Assembly (NCBI GenBank): GCA_036387255.1
Contig: DASVUC010000209.1
Coordinates: forward strand, 43,268 to 107,267
From: DASVUC01 sp036387255
GTDB lineage: Bacteria > Planctomycetota > Phycisphaerae > Tepidisphaerales > Tepidisphaeraceae
DNA length: 64,000 nucleotides
Reading direction: 5' to 3'
The translations under genes and the position numbers were made by a program. The stretch's first letter is position 1, and each line of letters begins with the position of its first letter. Below the pieces are notes generated by a model. It was not told the DNA's origin, did no database searches, and was given only the letters and a program-made list of their open reading frames with translations. This document shows positions 1-8,403 of this stretch, one piece after another.

Positions 1-875
1 AGGTCACCGCGATCACCTCGATCAGCAAAGACCATATGGCGCAACTCGGCAATACGCTGGCCAAGATCGCAGGCGAGAAGGCCGGCATCTTCAAGGCCGG
101 TGTCCCCGCCGTCAGCGTCGTTCAGGATCCCGACGCGGAAGCCGTCCTGAAGGAAGTCGCAACCAAGGTGGGAGCGCCGCTCGATGTCGTCGGCAAGAGC
201 ATCGAATTCAGCTATCGCTTCGAGTCGAGCCGGATGCTCGGCCCACACAACCGAATCTGCCTGACCACCGCCAACTCCAAGTTCGAGCACCTTGCGGTGC
301 CGCTCGTTGGCGAGCACCAGGCGATCAACTGCGGCCTCGCGCTCTCCATTGTCGACAAGCTTAAGAGCCGAGGCTTCAACATCATCGACTCCAAGGCAAT
401 GGAAGGTCTCGCCAAGGTCACCATCCCCGGCCGGATGGAGCAGATCAGCCAGATCCCGCGCGTGGTCGTCGATGGCGCTCACAACGCCGCCAGCGTCGAC
501 GCCTTCCTCCGGTCCATCGGCCAGCACATGCAGTACGATTCGATGGTCCTCATCTTCGGCTGCTGCTCCGACAAAGACGTCGCCGGCATGCTCGAGAAGA
601 TCACCTTCGGCGCGGACAAGGTCATCTTCACGAAGGTGAACAACATCCGTTCCGCCGACCCCGCCGAACTCGCCGCCCGCTACACTGAGTTGTACGGCAA
701 GATGGCCCAGGTCGCCGACACGCTCGAAGAAGCCTTGGGAATCGCCGTTCGCGCCGTCACCAAGGAAGACATGATCTGCATCACCGGCAGCTTCTACCTC
801 GTCGGCGAAGCCAAGAAGTATTTCGCCGCCAAGCAAGCCGAAAAAGCCGCCGAACTCGCAGCCAAGCAAGCATGA
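1..875 (+). CDS. folC: Bifunctional folylpolyglutamate synthase / dihydrofolate synthase, 5'-truncated
   Basis: This is the C-terminal part of FolC, the ATP-dependent cytosolic ligase that adds glutamate to (dihydro)folate. The reading frame is open to the left window edge, so the gene starts outside; about 290 residues are visible. It opens with the FolC motif ITSISKDHMAQLGNTL followed by KIAGEKAGIFK, which is the ATPase-domain stretch that binds Mg and folate. Further on, VVDGAHNAAS is the Mur-ligase C-terminal domain signature. The tail is Ala/Lys-rich. A strong terminator follows at 939-970, so this is the last gene of its transcription unit. Identification rests on these family motifs and is firm; the missing start and P-loop lie upstream of the window. 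Confidence 0.92.
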   Translation, partial: VTAITSISKDHMAQLGNTLAKIAGEKAGIFKAGVPAVSVVQDPDAEAVLKEVATKVGAPLDVVGKSIEFSYRFESSRMLGPHNRICLTTANSKFEHLAVPLVGEHQAINCGLALSIVDKLKSRGFNIIDSKAMEGLAKVTIPGRMEQISQIPRVVVDGAHNAASVDAFLRSIGQHMQYDSMVLIFGCCSDKDVAGMLEKITFGADKVIFTKVNNIRSADPAELAARYTELYGKMAQVADTLEEALGIAVRAVTKEDMICITGSFYLVGEAKKYFAAKQAEKAAELAAKQA

Positions 876-919
876 TCTGAAATTGGAAATCTGAACTCAG
901 AGATCCGAGATTTCAGATC
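874..919. repeat. Small inverted repeat after folC
   Basis: GATCTGAAAT (874-883) is repeated in inverted form as ATTTCAGATC (910-919) in an AT-richer stretch just after the folC stop codon. It resembles the short ATTTCAGATCTCAAATTT-type filler found between genes in such genomes. No function is evident. Confidence 0.5.
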
Positions 920-938
920 TCAAATTTGGAAACCCCCG

Positions 939-970
939 CGGGCAGCCCACGCTGCCCGTGTTTTTTTTTA
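939..970 (+). terminator. Rho-independent terminator after folC
   Basis: A perfect 8-bp stem (CGGGCAGC 939-946 with GCTGCCCG 951-958) with a four-base loop is followed by TG and nine T residues (961-969). It lies 64 bp after the folC stop codon and points in the same direction. Confidence 0.9.
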
Positions 971-1088
971 GCTCCTCAAACTGCCGCCCCATCCGCGCCG
1001 CAGCCCCCGTCCCGTAACACCCGCTTCCGATGGTGGAGAACCAGAACAACAGCAGCATGCTGTCCAATTCTCATCTTATGCCCTGCAT

Positions 1089-1748
1089 CTAGCACCCTGG
1101 CGCATTCAACGCCAGCAGCATCACGTAGATCGGCGTCAGCACCACATCGCTCGCCATCGCAAGCGGCAGGATCGCGATGTCACGCATCGTCGCCCCCATG
1201 GATCGATCCGACCGTGGCGTTTTTATCGCCGGTGACTTGATGCTGTACTGCACCCGCCGCATGACGCCTCGGATCGGCACCTCCACCACCACCGGCTCCG
1301 TCACGGACCACGAATCGCACCTCGCCGGCAGTTTCACCTCGTACACGTGATCGATCCGCATCACCCGCTCAAGATCCGCTTCCGCCGCATCCGGCGCATC
1401 AAGTCCGTCGGGCACCCAATGCCGCTGGCGATCCCCCGCATCCCACTGAACCGTCCCCGCCTCCGTCCGCTGCGCAACTACGAATCCCGAATAGACCAAG
1501 TACCTCACATGCACCGGCGCACGCCCTGCATCCGGCTCCAGGTCGTCAAACAAATCAGGACCCGCGCGCTTCACCATCCGCGTGCGCACGCGAAACGCCA
1601 CCGACCCATCCGCCCCCGTGACCACCTGATCGGGTTGGTGAATCTCCTCATCCCGAATCCCCGCCGTCATCGCCACCCCAGCCGTGTAACACCCGCTCAC
1701 GAGCACCATCATCAGCACCAGCGACGCCATCCGGACTAATATTAGCAT
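1089..1748 (-). CDS. Putative lipoprotein of unknown function
   Basis: A 219-residue protein with an N-terminal hydrophobic stretch ending in the lipobox LVSGC (Cys20), so probably exported and lipidated. The rest has no motif I recognise. The C-terminus holds a hydrophobic segment (DIAILPLAMASDVVLTPIYV), a pattern seen in small planctomycete and proteobacterial YceK-like lipoproteins that carry a late membrane-associated stretch; that comparison is only an impression. The gene runs opposite to folC and to the downstream glycosyltransferase and appears monocistronic. ATG at 1748 is used; a second ATG at 1730 would also leave a valid signal peptide. Confidence 0.65.
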   Translation of the reverse strand: MLILVRMASLVLMMVLVSGCYTAGVAMTAGIRDEEIHQPDQVVTGADGSVAFRVRTRMVKRAGPDLFDDLEPDAGRAPVHVRYLVYSGFVVAQRTEAGTVQWDAGDRQRHWVPDGLDAPDAAEADLERVMRIDHVYEVKLPARCDSWSVTEPVVVEVPIRGVMRRVQYSIKSPAIKTPRSDRSMGATMRDIAILPLAMASDVVLTPIYVMLLALNAPGC

Positions 1749-1814
1749 TAACTAACATTCTGCCTCACGCCTTCATGTGCGTCAACTGAAATTGTCGGTT
1801 ACGCTGCACCGCGC

Positions 1815-2978
1815 GTGATCTGGCTGCTGATCTACATACTCCTCGGCCCAGCATTCTGGGCACTTTACGCTCTGAGCATGCTCATGGCGTCTTCACGCAT
1901 GAACCGCCTCCGCCGCCCCGCGCAACAGCTCATGACTCACCCGAGGGTCTCCATCCTCATCCCCGCCAAAGACGAAGGCGAGCCCATCCGCAACTGCCTC
2001 GACTCCGTCCTCGCCTTTGATTACCCACACGTCGAAATCATCACCATCAACGATCGCAGCGCCGACCAGACTGGCGCCATCATGGACGAATACGCAGCCC
2101 GCGCACCGGACAAGCTTCGCGTGATTCACATCACCGATCCGCTCCCTCCCAAATGGCTAGGAAAATGCCACGCCCTCTGGACCGCGGAAAAACACGCCCA
2201 AGGCGACTGGATCCTCTTCGTCGACTCCGACGTGAAAATTAGTTCCGATTCCCTCTCCTGCACCCTCGCCCTCGCGCTGAATCGCGACTACGACGCGGTC
2301 AGCATCATGACCAAGCTCGATTGCGACAGCTTCCTCGAGCACCTCGTCCTCCCCCTCGCCGCCGCCAGTGTCTCATCGATGTGTCTCATCTCCCTGACCA
2401 ACGATGACAACCGCCCGATCGCTTTTGCCAACGGCCAGTTCTTCCTGATCAAGCGAGCCGCCTATGAAGCGGTAGGGGGGCACGAGTGCGTGCGCGATCA
2501 CATCACCGAAGACGTCGCCCTGATGCGCATTCTCAAAAGCAAAGGCTTCCGCACGCGCCTCTACATGGGACGCGATTTCGCGTCCACACGAATGCACAGC
2601 ACCTACCGCCAAATGCTCAACGGCTGGGGCCGAATCTACAGCGGCGTCAGTTCCCGCAAACCCTGGCGCATCCTCGCCGCCATGCTTGTCGCCCTCACCG
2701 GCCTGCTGGCCTGGCTCCTGCTCCCCCTCGCGGTGATCTTGCACAACAATCCTCTCGCCCTCGCCGCCGCATTGCACTTCATCCTCGTCATCGGCGTCGT
2801 CGCCACCTTCTACCACTGGTCCGGCAACCGCATGCGCTGGGCCCTCCTCTTCCCCGCCTCCGCCGCCATTCTGCTCACCCTCTACTCCAAAGCGCTGGTC
2901 ATGTGCTTCACCGGCAACGTCGCCTGGAGAGGCACCACCTACACCTACAAGGCCGCGATCAGCCATTCCAAGACCTGA
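1815..2978 (+). CDS. Membrane-anchored family 2 glycosyltransferase
   Basis: A 387-residue GT2 enzyme expected to transfer a sugar from a nucleotide sugar to a lipid acceptor at the inner membrane. An N-terminal membrane segment (about 3-25) precedes the GT-A domain with the start motif VSILIPAKDEGE, the nucleotide-binding INDRSADQT, the metal-binding LFVDSDV (DxD-like), the acidic pair in HITEDVALM and a GWGRI acceptor-site motif. Three to four hydrophobic segments form the C-terminus, followed by GNVAWRGTTYTYK. This last motif and the topology resemble the carotenoid/hopanoid-associated CruC/HpnB/CrtQ-type glycosyltransferases, but there are no terpenoid genes nearby, so the substrate is unknown. 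The start is GTG at 1815, with no obvious ribosome-binding site. Confidence 0.8.
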   Translation: MIWLLIYILLGPAFWALYALSMLMASSRMNRLRRPAQQLMTHPRVSILIPAKDEGEPIRNCLDSVLAFDYPHVEIITINDRSADQTGAIMDEYAARAPDKLRVIHITDPLPPKWLGKCHALWTAEKHAQGDWILFVDSDVKISSDSLSCTLALALNRDYDAVSIMTKLDCDSFLEHLVLPLAAASVSSMCLISLTNDDNRPIAFANGQFFLIKRAAYEAVGGHECVRDHITEDVALMRILKSKGFRTRLYMGRDFASTRMHSTYRQMLNGWGRIYSGVSSRKPWRILAAMLVALTGLLAWLLLPLAVILHNNPLALAAALHFILVIGVVATFYHWSGNRMRWALLFPASAAILLTLYSKALVMCFTGNVAWRGTTYTYKAAISHSKT

Positions 2979-2981
2979 TCG

Positions 2982-3542
2982 TCACTGCGGCGCGCGCTGC
3001 TCAATCTCCATCAGCCGCGGCCCCAGCCTCCGATCCGCGTACCGCAACGACACCCCCAGCAGCAAGCCAAAAACAACCAGCAGCACCAGCGCCGCAACCC
3101 CCGTCGTCACATGCACCGCCTTAAGCCGATCCCAGGAAGGGGCATACGCAATGAGCAAGAGAATGGCAGCAATCACGATCACCGCATCAAAACTCGCACG
3201 CTGCCAATAAGCCCCTCCCAGATGCAGCCACATCCCAAACTCATCAAACGTCAGCGCCAGTCCGACCCCATAACACACCGCCAGAAACGTCGGGTGCCGC
3301 TCCCCCGGCCGTCGAAACAGCAGCGCCCCGCCTGTCAGACTCAGCAGAATAATGCCGTAGTTCAGATGATGAACGTGCGTCCCGCCCGCATAAAAATACA
3401 GATCCGGCGTGATCCGCAGCATGATCATCAGCACCAGGATCCGCGCCGCCAGGAACGTGATCAAAAACGCCGCCAGCACCCACCGCGCCAGATGCCGAAC
3501 CCGCCGCGCATGATCACGATCAACCATTTCCTTTGAAGTCAT
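2982..3542 (-). CDS. Multi-pass membrane protein with HVHHLNYG motif
   Basis: About 186 residues when started at the ATG at 3542. Longer starts would overlap the upstream zinc-ribbon gene and give a low-complexity Gly/Arg leader. About five membrane segments are visible. The first loop contains THVHHLNYGI, a histidine-rich motif at the beginning of the second helix, and a later LTFDEFGMWLHLGG stretch. Similar HxHH membrane proteins occur in cyanobacteria and actinobacteria without assigned function; the histidines and acidic residues could bind a metal, which is inference. A GAGGA sequence about 12 nt upstream of the ATG supports this start. It ends 3 bp from the convergent glycosyltransferase gene. 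Confidence 0.7.
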   Translation of the reverse strand: MTSKEMVDRDHARRVRHLARWVLAAFLITFLAARILVLMIMLRITPDLYFYAGGTHVHHLNYGIILLSLTGGALLFRRPGERHPTFLAVCYGVGLALTFDEFGMWLHLGGAYWQRASFDAVIVIAAILLLIAYAPSWDRLKAVHVTTGVAALVLLVVFGLLLGVSLRYADRRLGPRLMEIEQRAPQ

Positions 3543-3579
3543 CAAAAGCAATTGTCCTCGCTCGTTCCCCGCTTGAGAA

Positions 3580-3915
3580 CTAGCTTCCCAACCCGCCCCC
3601 GCGCTCCGCCGACAACAGCGCCCGAATCCTCCTCCGCCGCTCCAGATCCGCCGGCAGCGGCGCATTACACTCCGGACACCGATCCGAAGCCCGCAGATCG
3701 TACCCGCACGTCGGACAGTTCCCGTTCGCTGGAATGCAAGGCAACGTTCGCCGTCGCCTCCGTCGCGCCGCGATTGTCGCCGCCGTCAGCGACAGCATGA
3801 ACACCACCGTCATCCCCGGCCCCACCATCACCAGCGCCGACCCCACCGCTCCCATCGCCAGCAGCAACGCCACCACGATCAGCAAAAAGCAAAGATACGA
3901 CTGCCGCCCAGCCAT
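3580..3915 (-). CDS. Small membrane protein with C-terminal zinc ribbon
   Basis: A 111-residue protein with two hydrophobic segments (about 7-27 and 32-50), a basic patch of consecutive arginines, then a treble-clef/zinc-ribbon motif CPTCGYDLRAS followed by CPEC. This ribbon form is very common in planctomycete proteins of unknown function, where it is often fused to membrane segments. Probably an inner-membrane protein with the ribbon in the cytoplasm. It lies 37 bp upstream of the HVHHLNYG membrane protein on the same strand and may be cotranscribed. Confidence 0.7.
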   Translation of the reverse strand: MAGRQSYLCFLLIVVALLLAMGAVGSALVMVGPGMTVVFMLSLTAATIAARRRRRRTLPCIPANGNCPTCGYDLRASDRCPECNAPLPADLERRRRIRALLSAERGGGLGS

Positions 3916-3999
3916 GCCCGATTTTTCCCCATAACTTAAAGCCTTTCGAGCGAGCGCGACATCACGCGTCTTTCCCCTCTTTCCCCGCTCTCAGTACCT

Positions 4000-4016
4000 C
4001 CGGGAGAGGGAAGGGT
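4000..4016. repeat. Half-copy of CCGGGAGAGGG dispersed palindrome
   Basis: CCGGGAGAGGG followed by AAGGG matches the right arm of the palindromes at 20700-20725 and 34933-34960. Only one arm is clear here. Confidence 0.5.
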
Positions 4017-4066
4017 GATGGCTCTTCCTCGAGCGCATGCAGATCTTCCTTCTTCCAGAGCGCAAG

Positions 4067-4092
4067 AAAAAAGGGCGACGCAACCGTCGCCC
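4067..4092 (-). terminator. Rho-independent terminator of the coiled-coil gene
   Basis: On the minus strand GGGCGACG/CGTCGCCC (4073-4080 and 4085-4092) forms a perfect 8-bp stem with loop GTTG, followed by six U (A-tract 4067-4072 on the plus strand). It lies 28 bp past the stop of the gene at 4120-4845. Confidence 0.9.
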
Positions 4093-4119
4093 CTGCATCT
4101 CAAGAAGATGACCCTTGTT

Positions 4120-4845
4120 CTACTTTGCCTTGTTCAGCAGCTCATAACCCAGATAAGCCATCGTCGCCACCGCCGCCAGCGCCGAGATCGACAGCACAAT
4201 CGCCACCGCCAGCATCGTCGTAAATCGAGTTCCCTGCCGGTGCAAAATCTTCTCCAGCTCCCGATCGCGCACCTGGCTGTTGTCCCGCATCTGCTGAAGC
4301 ACCGTCGCACTTGCGTGCGTGTTCTCCGACAACGTCGCCATCGCGGATCCCACGTTGCTCAAGTTGCTCGCGATCGCCTGGTCGTGCTGCGTCAGCGATT
4401 CCACGCGGTCCCGCAGCGCATCGATCGTGCTCGTCTGCGCCGCGTCCGCCTCGCAGATGCGATCGAGGATTTCCGCCAGCTTCGTCTGCTGCCCGTTCTG
4501 GTGCTCCATCTGCTGATGGATTGCCCGCAGCGTCTCCGTCTGAAGCTTGTTCCCCTCCGGCACCGATTGCAAAATCTGCGGCAGCGTCTGAAGCGCCTCC
4601 AGCAACTGCTCGTTACGCTGGTCCTGGCGCTCCAGGTTATCGCGGATCGCGCCCATCAAATCCGTGAGCGTGAGAAATCCGGATTGCAGGTTCTGGATCG
4701 CCTCGTCGCGCCGCGCCCACGGACGGAAGAAGTTCTTCCGCTGAACGATCTGATGCTGCGCGTCCGGTTGCAGCTTCATCTCGTCGCCGTTCGGGCCTTT
4801 GAACCAGTTCCCAATCCGCGAGAAAAACGTGTTGGTATCGCTCAT
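4120..4845 (-). CDS. Coiled-coil protein with C-terminal membrane anchor
   Basis: A 241-residue protein that is polar and Gln/Glu/Leu-rich over most of its length with heptad-like spacing (for example LERQDQRNEQLLEALQTLPQ), indicating long coiled coils. A single membrane segment follows near the C-terminus (FTTMLAVAIVLSISALAAVATMAYLG, given as two parts: FTTMLAVAIVLSIS and ALAAVATMAYLG), leaving a short tail NKAK. It is therefore a tail-anchored protein with most of its mass probably in the cytoplasm. The pattern recalls chemoreceptor-like or dynamin-accessory coiled coils, but no signature is present. It is divergent from the BtuF-like operon with only 58 bp between start codons, so the two probably share a promoter region. 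Confidence 0.7.
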   Translation of the reverse strand: MSDTNTFFSRIGNWFKGPNGDEMKLQPDAQHQIVQRKNFFRPWARRDEAIQNLQSGFLTLTDLMGAIRDNLERQDQRNEQLLEALQTLPQILQSVPEGNKLQTETLRAIHQQMEHQNGQQTKLAEILDRICEADAAQTSTIDALRDRVESLTQHDQAIASNLSNVGSAMATLSENTHASATVLQQMRDNSQVRDRELEKILHRQGTRFTTMLAVAIVLSISALAAVATMAYLGYELLNKAK

Positions 4846-4903
4846 ATTCGCGTCCCTGCCGGAGTTTGACAGCTCTTGCGGCCAAATCTACCATCCGCGC
4901 GCG

Positions 4904-5890
4904 ATGGGTCAACGACGGGTTTCGATTCTCTTGCTGATTTTTTCGCTGCCCGTGTCAATCTGGGGATGTGAAAAAGCCAAAAACGGCCCAACTTCCGCTG
5001 CGGAAACGCCCACCACCCAGCCCATCGCTCAAAACATCACCGTCGCCTCCCTCGTCCCCGCCGCCACCGATCTCCTCGTCGGCATGGGAGCCGCCCACCA
5101 TCTCGTCGCCATCAGCAATTGGGATCCTGATCGGCCCGAAATCAAAGACCTTCCCCGCGTCGGCGATTACCGCAACGTTGATTGGGAAAAGCTCGCCGGC
5201 CTCAAGCCGAAGGTCATGATCGTTCAGTTCTCTCAAGGCAAAATGCCCGCGGGCCTCAGCGAACGCGCCAGTGAGCTCGGCATCCAGCTCGTCAACGTCC
5301 ACAACAACCGCCTCGCCGATCTCTTCGAAACGATCAAGCTCCTCGGAGACGCTGCCGGCGAACCCGACAAAGCCACCCGCGCCGCCGCCAACCTCCGCCA
5401 GATGCTCGATCAGATCCAGCAGTCTTCCAAGACGAAGCCCCCCGTCAAAGTTTTCCTCGGTCGAGACGCAACCGAACTTGCCTCCGTCGGCGGCGGAAAC
5501 TTCCTCGATGAGCTCCTCACCCTCGCCGGCGGCGTCAACATCATTCAGGGAGGCGAAAATTCCTACCCTACCATCGACCGCGAAAAGCTTGTTTCCCTTA
5601 ACCCGCAAGTCGTCATCCTCCTTCTCCCCGGCGTACCCCAGCACGTGGTCGCCGAAGCCCGCCGCTTCTGGTCCACCCTCACCGCGCTTCAAGCGGTCCA
5701 GGATCAACGCGTCTTCATCTGGACCGAAGATTACGTCCTCCTTCCCGGCCTGCGCGTCGCGGAGATCGCAAAGAGAATGCAGGACATCCTCCACCCCGAG
5801 CTGACGAAAAAGCCCACCACCCATCCTTCCACCCAAGCCGCCGCCGCTTCCCCACCGCGCCACTCGCCCATCCCCACAGGTGCGTTGTGA
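4904..5890 (+). CDS. Periplasmic substrate-binding lipoprotein of a BtuFCD-type ABC importer
   Basis: A 328-residue binding protein of the BtuF/FhuD (helical-backbone) class, which delivers cobalamin or an iron chelate to the permease encoded next to it. A signal peptide ends in SIWGC, so it is lipid-anchored. The family core is clear: ITVASLVPAATDLLVGMG, then VGDY, then EKLAGLKPKVMIV and late WFWSTLTALQAVQ-like segments around 250-280. The ATG at 4904 is preferred because earlier in-frame starts would run into the divergent gene and spoil the signal peptide. The stop overlaps the permease GTG by 4 bp. No cobalamin riboswitch could be seen in the short upstream gap, so substrate is open between B12 and siderophores. 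Confidence 0.85.
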   Translation: MGQRRVSILLLIFSLPVSIWGCEKAKNGPTSAAETPTTQPIAQNITVASLVPAATDLLVGMGAAHHLVAISNWDPDRPEIKDLPRVGDYRNVDWEKLAGLKPKVMIVQFSQGKMPAGLSERASELGIQLVNVHNNRLADLFETIKLLGDAAGEPDKATRAAANLRQMLDQIQQSSKTKPPVKVFLGRDATELASVGGGNFLDELLTLAGGVNIIQGGENSYPTIDREKLVSLNPQVVILLLPGVPQHVVAEARRFWSTLTALQAVQDQRVFIWTEDYVLLPGLRVAEIAKRMQDILHPELTKKPTTHPSTQAAAASPPRHSPIPTGAL

Positions 5891-6894
5891 AGCGCTGGAG
5901 CGCGGCCACGCTGCTTCTCACATTGCTCGCAAGCGCCGTCGCATGGGCCCTCATCGCCGCCTGCTGCATCATGGTCGGATCCGCCGAAAGCTTCGGCTGG
6001 CCAAGCGCCGACATCATGCCCTACCGCCGCGAGCCCGTCCTCCTCGCCTCTCTCGTCGGCGCAGCCCTCGCCGCCGCCGGTGTCGCCTATCAAGCCGTCC
6101 TCCGTAATCCCCTCGCCGATCCCTACCTCCTCGGCGCCAGCAGCGGCGCGATGCTCTTCGCTTACCTCTGGCAACTCCCCGCGCTCTCTGCCTGGATCGT
6201 CTTCGGCGAACAAGCCTTCGCCTTCGCCGGCGCACTCTCCGCCGTCGGCATCGTCTTCGCCCTCGCCAGCCGCGGGGGGCGTCTCGAGCCGGTCACCCTC
6301 CTCCTCGTCGGCGTCATCGTCAACGCCGTCAACGGCGCCATCTTCCTCCTCCTCAACGCCATCATCAAAGATCCCGCCGCCGCCGGAGGACCCCTCACCT
6401 TCCTCGTCGGCGGCCTCCAAACCAACCTCCTCCGCCAGCAGGAGATCATCGCATCCATCGTCTGCGCCGCCGGTTGGATCGTCCTGCTCTACTTTAGCGG
6501 CGACTTAAACGTCGGTGTCCTCAGCGATGCCGAAGCCCAGGCGCTCGGCGTGCGCATCCACCGCCTGCGCTGGCTCGCGCTCGTCACCGCCTCGCTCATC
6601 ACCGCCTCCGCCGTCGCCGTCAGCGGACCCATCGGATTCGTCGGCCTCGTCTGCCCGCACCTGGCCCGCCTCCTCGTCGGGAACGATCAGCGCAAGCTCC
6701 TCCCCATCGCCACCGCCATGGGCGCCAGCCTCCTCGCCGTCGCCGACGCACTCTCCCGCATGCTCTCCCGCCAGGGCGCTGCCGGAACCAAGCTGCCCGT
6801 CGGCGTCCTCACCGGATTGCTCGGTGGCCCTTTCTTCCTCATCCTCCTTTGGCAAACCCGCAAGCGCGCAGCCGCAGGAGAACTCGGCCAATGA
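5887..6894 (+). CDS. FecCD/BtuC-family ABC transporter permease
   Basis: A 335-residue integral inner-membrane permease with about nine to ten hydrophobic segments. Family motifs include RREPVLLASLVGAALAAAGVAYQ, RNPLADPYLLGASSGA (the FecCD signature), the SGDLNVGVLSDAEAQALG coupling region and the ISGPIGFVGLVCPHLAR-type stretch (here VSGPIGFVGLVCPHLARLLVG) that contacts the ATPase. GTG start at 5887 shares GTGA with the stop of the binding protein, so translation is probably coupled. Together with the flanking genes it forms a type II importer for cobalamin, heme or ferric siderophore. Confidence 0.9.
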   Translation: MKRWSAATLLLTLLASAVAWALIAACCIMVGSAESFGWPSADIMPYRREPVLLASLVGAALAAAGVAYQAVLRNPLADPYLLGASSGAMLFAYLWQLPALSAWIVFGEQAFAFAGALSAVGIVFALASRGGRLEPVTLLLVGVIVNAVNGAIFLLLNAIIKDPAAAGGPLTFLVGGLQTNLLRQQEIIASIVCAAGWIVLLYFSGDLNVGVLSDAEAQALGVRIHRLRWLALVTASLITASAVAVSGPIGFVGLVCPHLARLLVGNDQRKLLPIATAMGASLLAVADALSRMLSRQGAAGTKLPVGVLTGLLGGPFFLILLWQTRKRAAAGELGQ

Positions 6895-7679
6895 CCCTCC
6901 TCGCCGCACGCGACATCCACTTCAGCTACTCGACAACCCCCATCTTGGGCGGCATCGATCTCCATCTCAATGCAGGCGAAATCGTCGCACTCATTGGTCC
7001 CAACGGCAGCGGCAAAAGCACCCTGATCAAGCTGCTTCTGGGTCACCTCACCGGCAGCGGCGACCTTCGCTGGGACGGCCAACCCATCGCAAGTCTGCCC
7101 CGCCGCGACCTCGCCCGCCGCGTCGCATACCTTCCGCAGTCCCCCACATGGGACATCGAGCACCGCGTCGCCGACGTTCTCCGTCTCGGACGCGCGCCCT
7201 ACTGGTCCGCCTTCGGCATCGAAACCACCACCGACGCCCGAGTCGTTCTCGAAGTCGCTCAGCAGCTCAACCTCACCGATCTCCTTCATCGCCGTCTCGA
7301 CGAGCTTTCCGGCGGACAGCGCCAGCGCGTCTTCCTCGGCCGATGCCTTGTCCAACAGCCTGCCGCCCTCCTCCTCGATGAGCCCAATACCTTCTTAGAC
7401 GTGAAGCACCAGGTCGACCTCGCCCGCCTCCTCCGCAAGCTCGCCGTCGACAATAACGTCGCGATCCTCATCGCCTCCCACGATCTCATCCTCGCCGCCG
7501 CCACCGCGCACCGCCTCATCCTGCTTCACCAGGGAAAGGTCCTCGCGCAAGGGCCCGCGCCGGATGTCCTCAAACCCGATATCCTCTCCGCCGCCTACGG
7601 CGTCCCCATGCAACGCCTCGATCACGCTCCCGGCGCTGCCCCCGTTGTCGTTCCCGTTCTCGATCAGGATTTCACATGA
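6891..7679 (+). CDS. ABC transporter ATP-binding protein, BtuD/FecE type
   Basis: A 262-residue cytoplasmic ATPase that powers the importer. Walker A is GPNGSGKST, the Q-loop is LPQSP, the signature motif is LSGGQRQRV, Walker B is ALLLDEPNTFLD, and the switch histidine is in ILIASHD. The ATG at 6891 overlaps the permease stop as ATGA; the earlier in-frame start at 6849 lies within the permease gene and would add a basic extension, so it was rejected. Its own stop overlaps the start of the next gene, again as ATGA. Confidence 0.92.
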   Translation: MTLLAARDIHFSYSTTPILGGIDLHLNAGEIVALIGPNGSGKSTLIKLLLGHLTGSGDLRWDGQPIASLPRRDLARRVAYLPQSPTWDIEHRVADVLRLGRAPYWSAFGIETTTDARVVLEVAQQLNLTDLLHRRLDELSGGQRQRVFLGRCLVQQPAALLLDEPNTFLDVKHQVDLARLLRKLAVDNNVAILIASHDLILAAATAHRLILLHQGKVLAQGPAPDVLKPDILSAAYGVPMQRLDHAPGAAPVVVPVLDQDFT

Positions 7680-8230
7680 ATCGGAATTCCATCCCCCTCC
7701 TTATGTTGCTCGCGATCTTCACCACCGCGCCCCTCACCCGCGCCGAAGATCCCTTCACCCTCTCGACCCAAGGCACGTGGAGCGCACAAACCTACGCCTC
7801 TTCTGCCTTCGCCGCGGATGAAACCCTTCTCTCCGCCAACGTCGGTGTCGGCTATTACGTCCTCAACCAGCTCTCCCTCAACCTCGAAGCCGCCGCCTAC
7901 GGCGTTTTCCAGGACGGCCCCGACGCCGTCGCCGGTGATATCCGCTTCGGCCTCCGCCACCACGTTCTCGTCCGCGACCGCTGGTCCCTCTTCATCGATG
8001 TCAGCGAAGGCTTCTTCGAAGCCTCCGAGCGCGTCCCCGAAGGAGGCACCCGCTTCAACTTCATCTTCCGCGCCGGCCCCGGCATCGCCTACCAACTCCA
8101 CGACGACACCTACTTCATCGCCGGCGTCCACTACTGGCACCTCAGCAACGCCAAAATGGAAGGCAACGCCCGCAACCCCTCCCTCAACGGCGCAGAAGCC
8201 TTCGTCGGTCTCATGTGGACCTTCAAGTAA
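7676..8230 (+). CDS. PagL-like acyloxyacyl hydrolase / lipid A deacylase family outer-membrane protein
   Basis: A 184-residue exported protein: signal peptide ending TRAEDP, then alternating amphipathic strands typical of an eight-stranded outer-membrane barrel. Near the C-terminus HYWHLSNAKMEGNARNPSLNG matches the PagL catalytic region, with the His-x-Ser pair in HLSNA and the NPSLNGAE segment that carries the acidic residue; the chain ends in F.K after an aromatic strand (VGLMWTFK). PagL enzymes remove a 3-O-acyl chain from lipid A. The start codon overlaps the ATPase stop (ATGA), so it is a translationally coupled fourth member of the import operon. Whether it is an enzyme or a structural barrel is not settled by sequence alone. 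Confidence 0.78.
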   Translation: MNRNSIPLLMLLAIFTTAPLTRAEDPFTLSTQGTWSAQTYASSAFAADETLLSANVGVGYYVLNQLSLNLEAAAYGVFQDGPDAVAGDIRFGLRHHVLVRDRWSLFIDVSEGFFEASERVPEGGTRFNFIFRAGPGIAYQLHDDTYFIAGVHYWHLSNAKMEGNARNPSLNGAEAFVGLMWTFK

Positions 8231-8280
8231 TCCGATCACCACGCCGAGTGCCCGCACCCAGCTTCCCCTCGCGCAACTCT

Positions 8281-8386
8281 CTTCGGTTCGAATTTTCCAA
8301 ACTTTCTGCCTTCGAATTTGTTTGGGATTTCTTATTTCGAACTTGTTTCGTGCTTCGAACTTCGTGCTTCGTGCTTCAAACCTCAC
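8281..8386. repeat. TTCGAA-rich dispersed intergenic repeat, copy 1
   Basis: An AT-rich tract with reiterated TTCGAA, GTGCTTCG and TTTGGGATTT words fills the gap between the PagL-like gene and the giant secreted protein. Positions 8311-8330 are identical, in inverted orientation, to 41742-41761 (20 of 20 bases). It is not coding on either strand as far as can be judged. Confidence 0.75.
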
Positions 8387-8403
8387 ACTCCAATCCGCTT
8401 CCT

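Noticed and set aside
2373..2966. Minus-strand open frame opposite the GT2 gene
   Set aside because: Same reason: a GC-rich shadow frame with repetitive Gly/Glu/Asp composition.
4846..4903. Cobalamin riboswitch upstream of the BtuF-like gene
   Set aside because: Only 58 bp separate the divergent starts, too short for a riboswitch, and no conserved B12-box could be seen.
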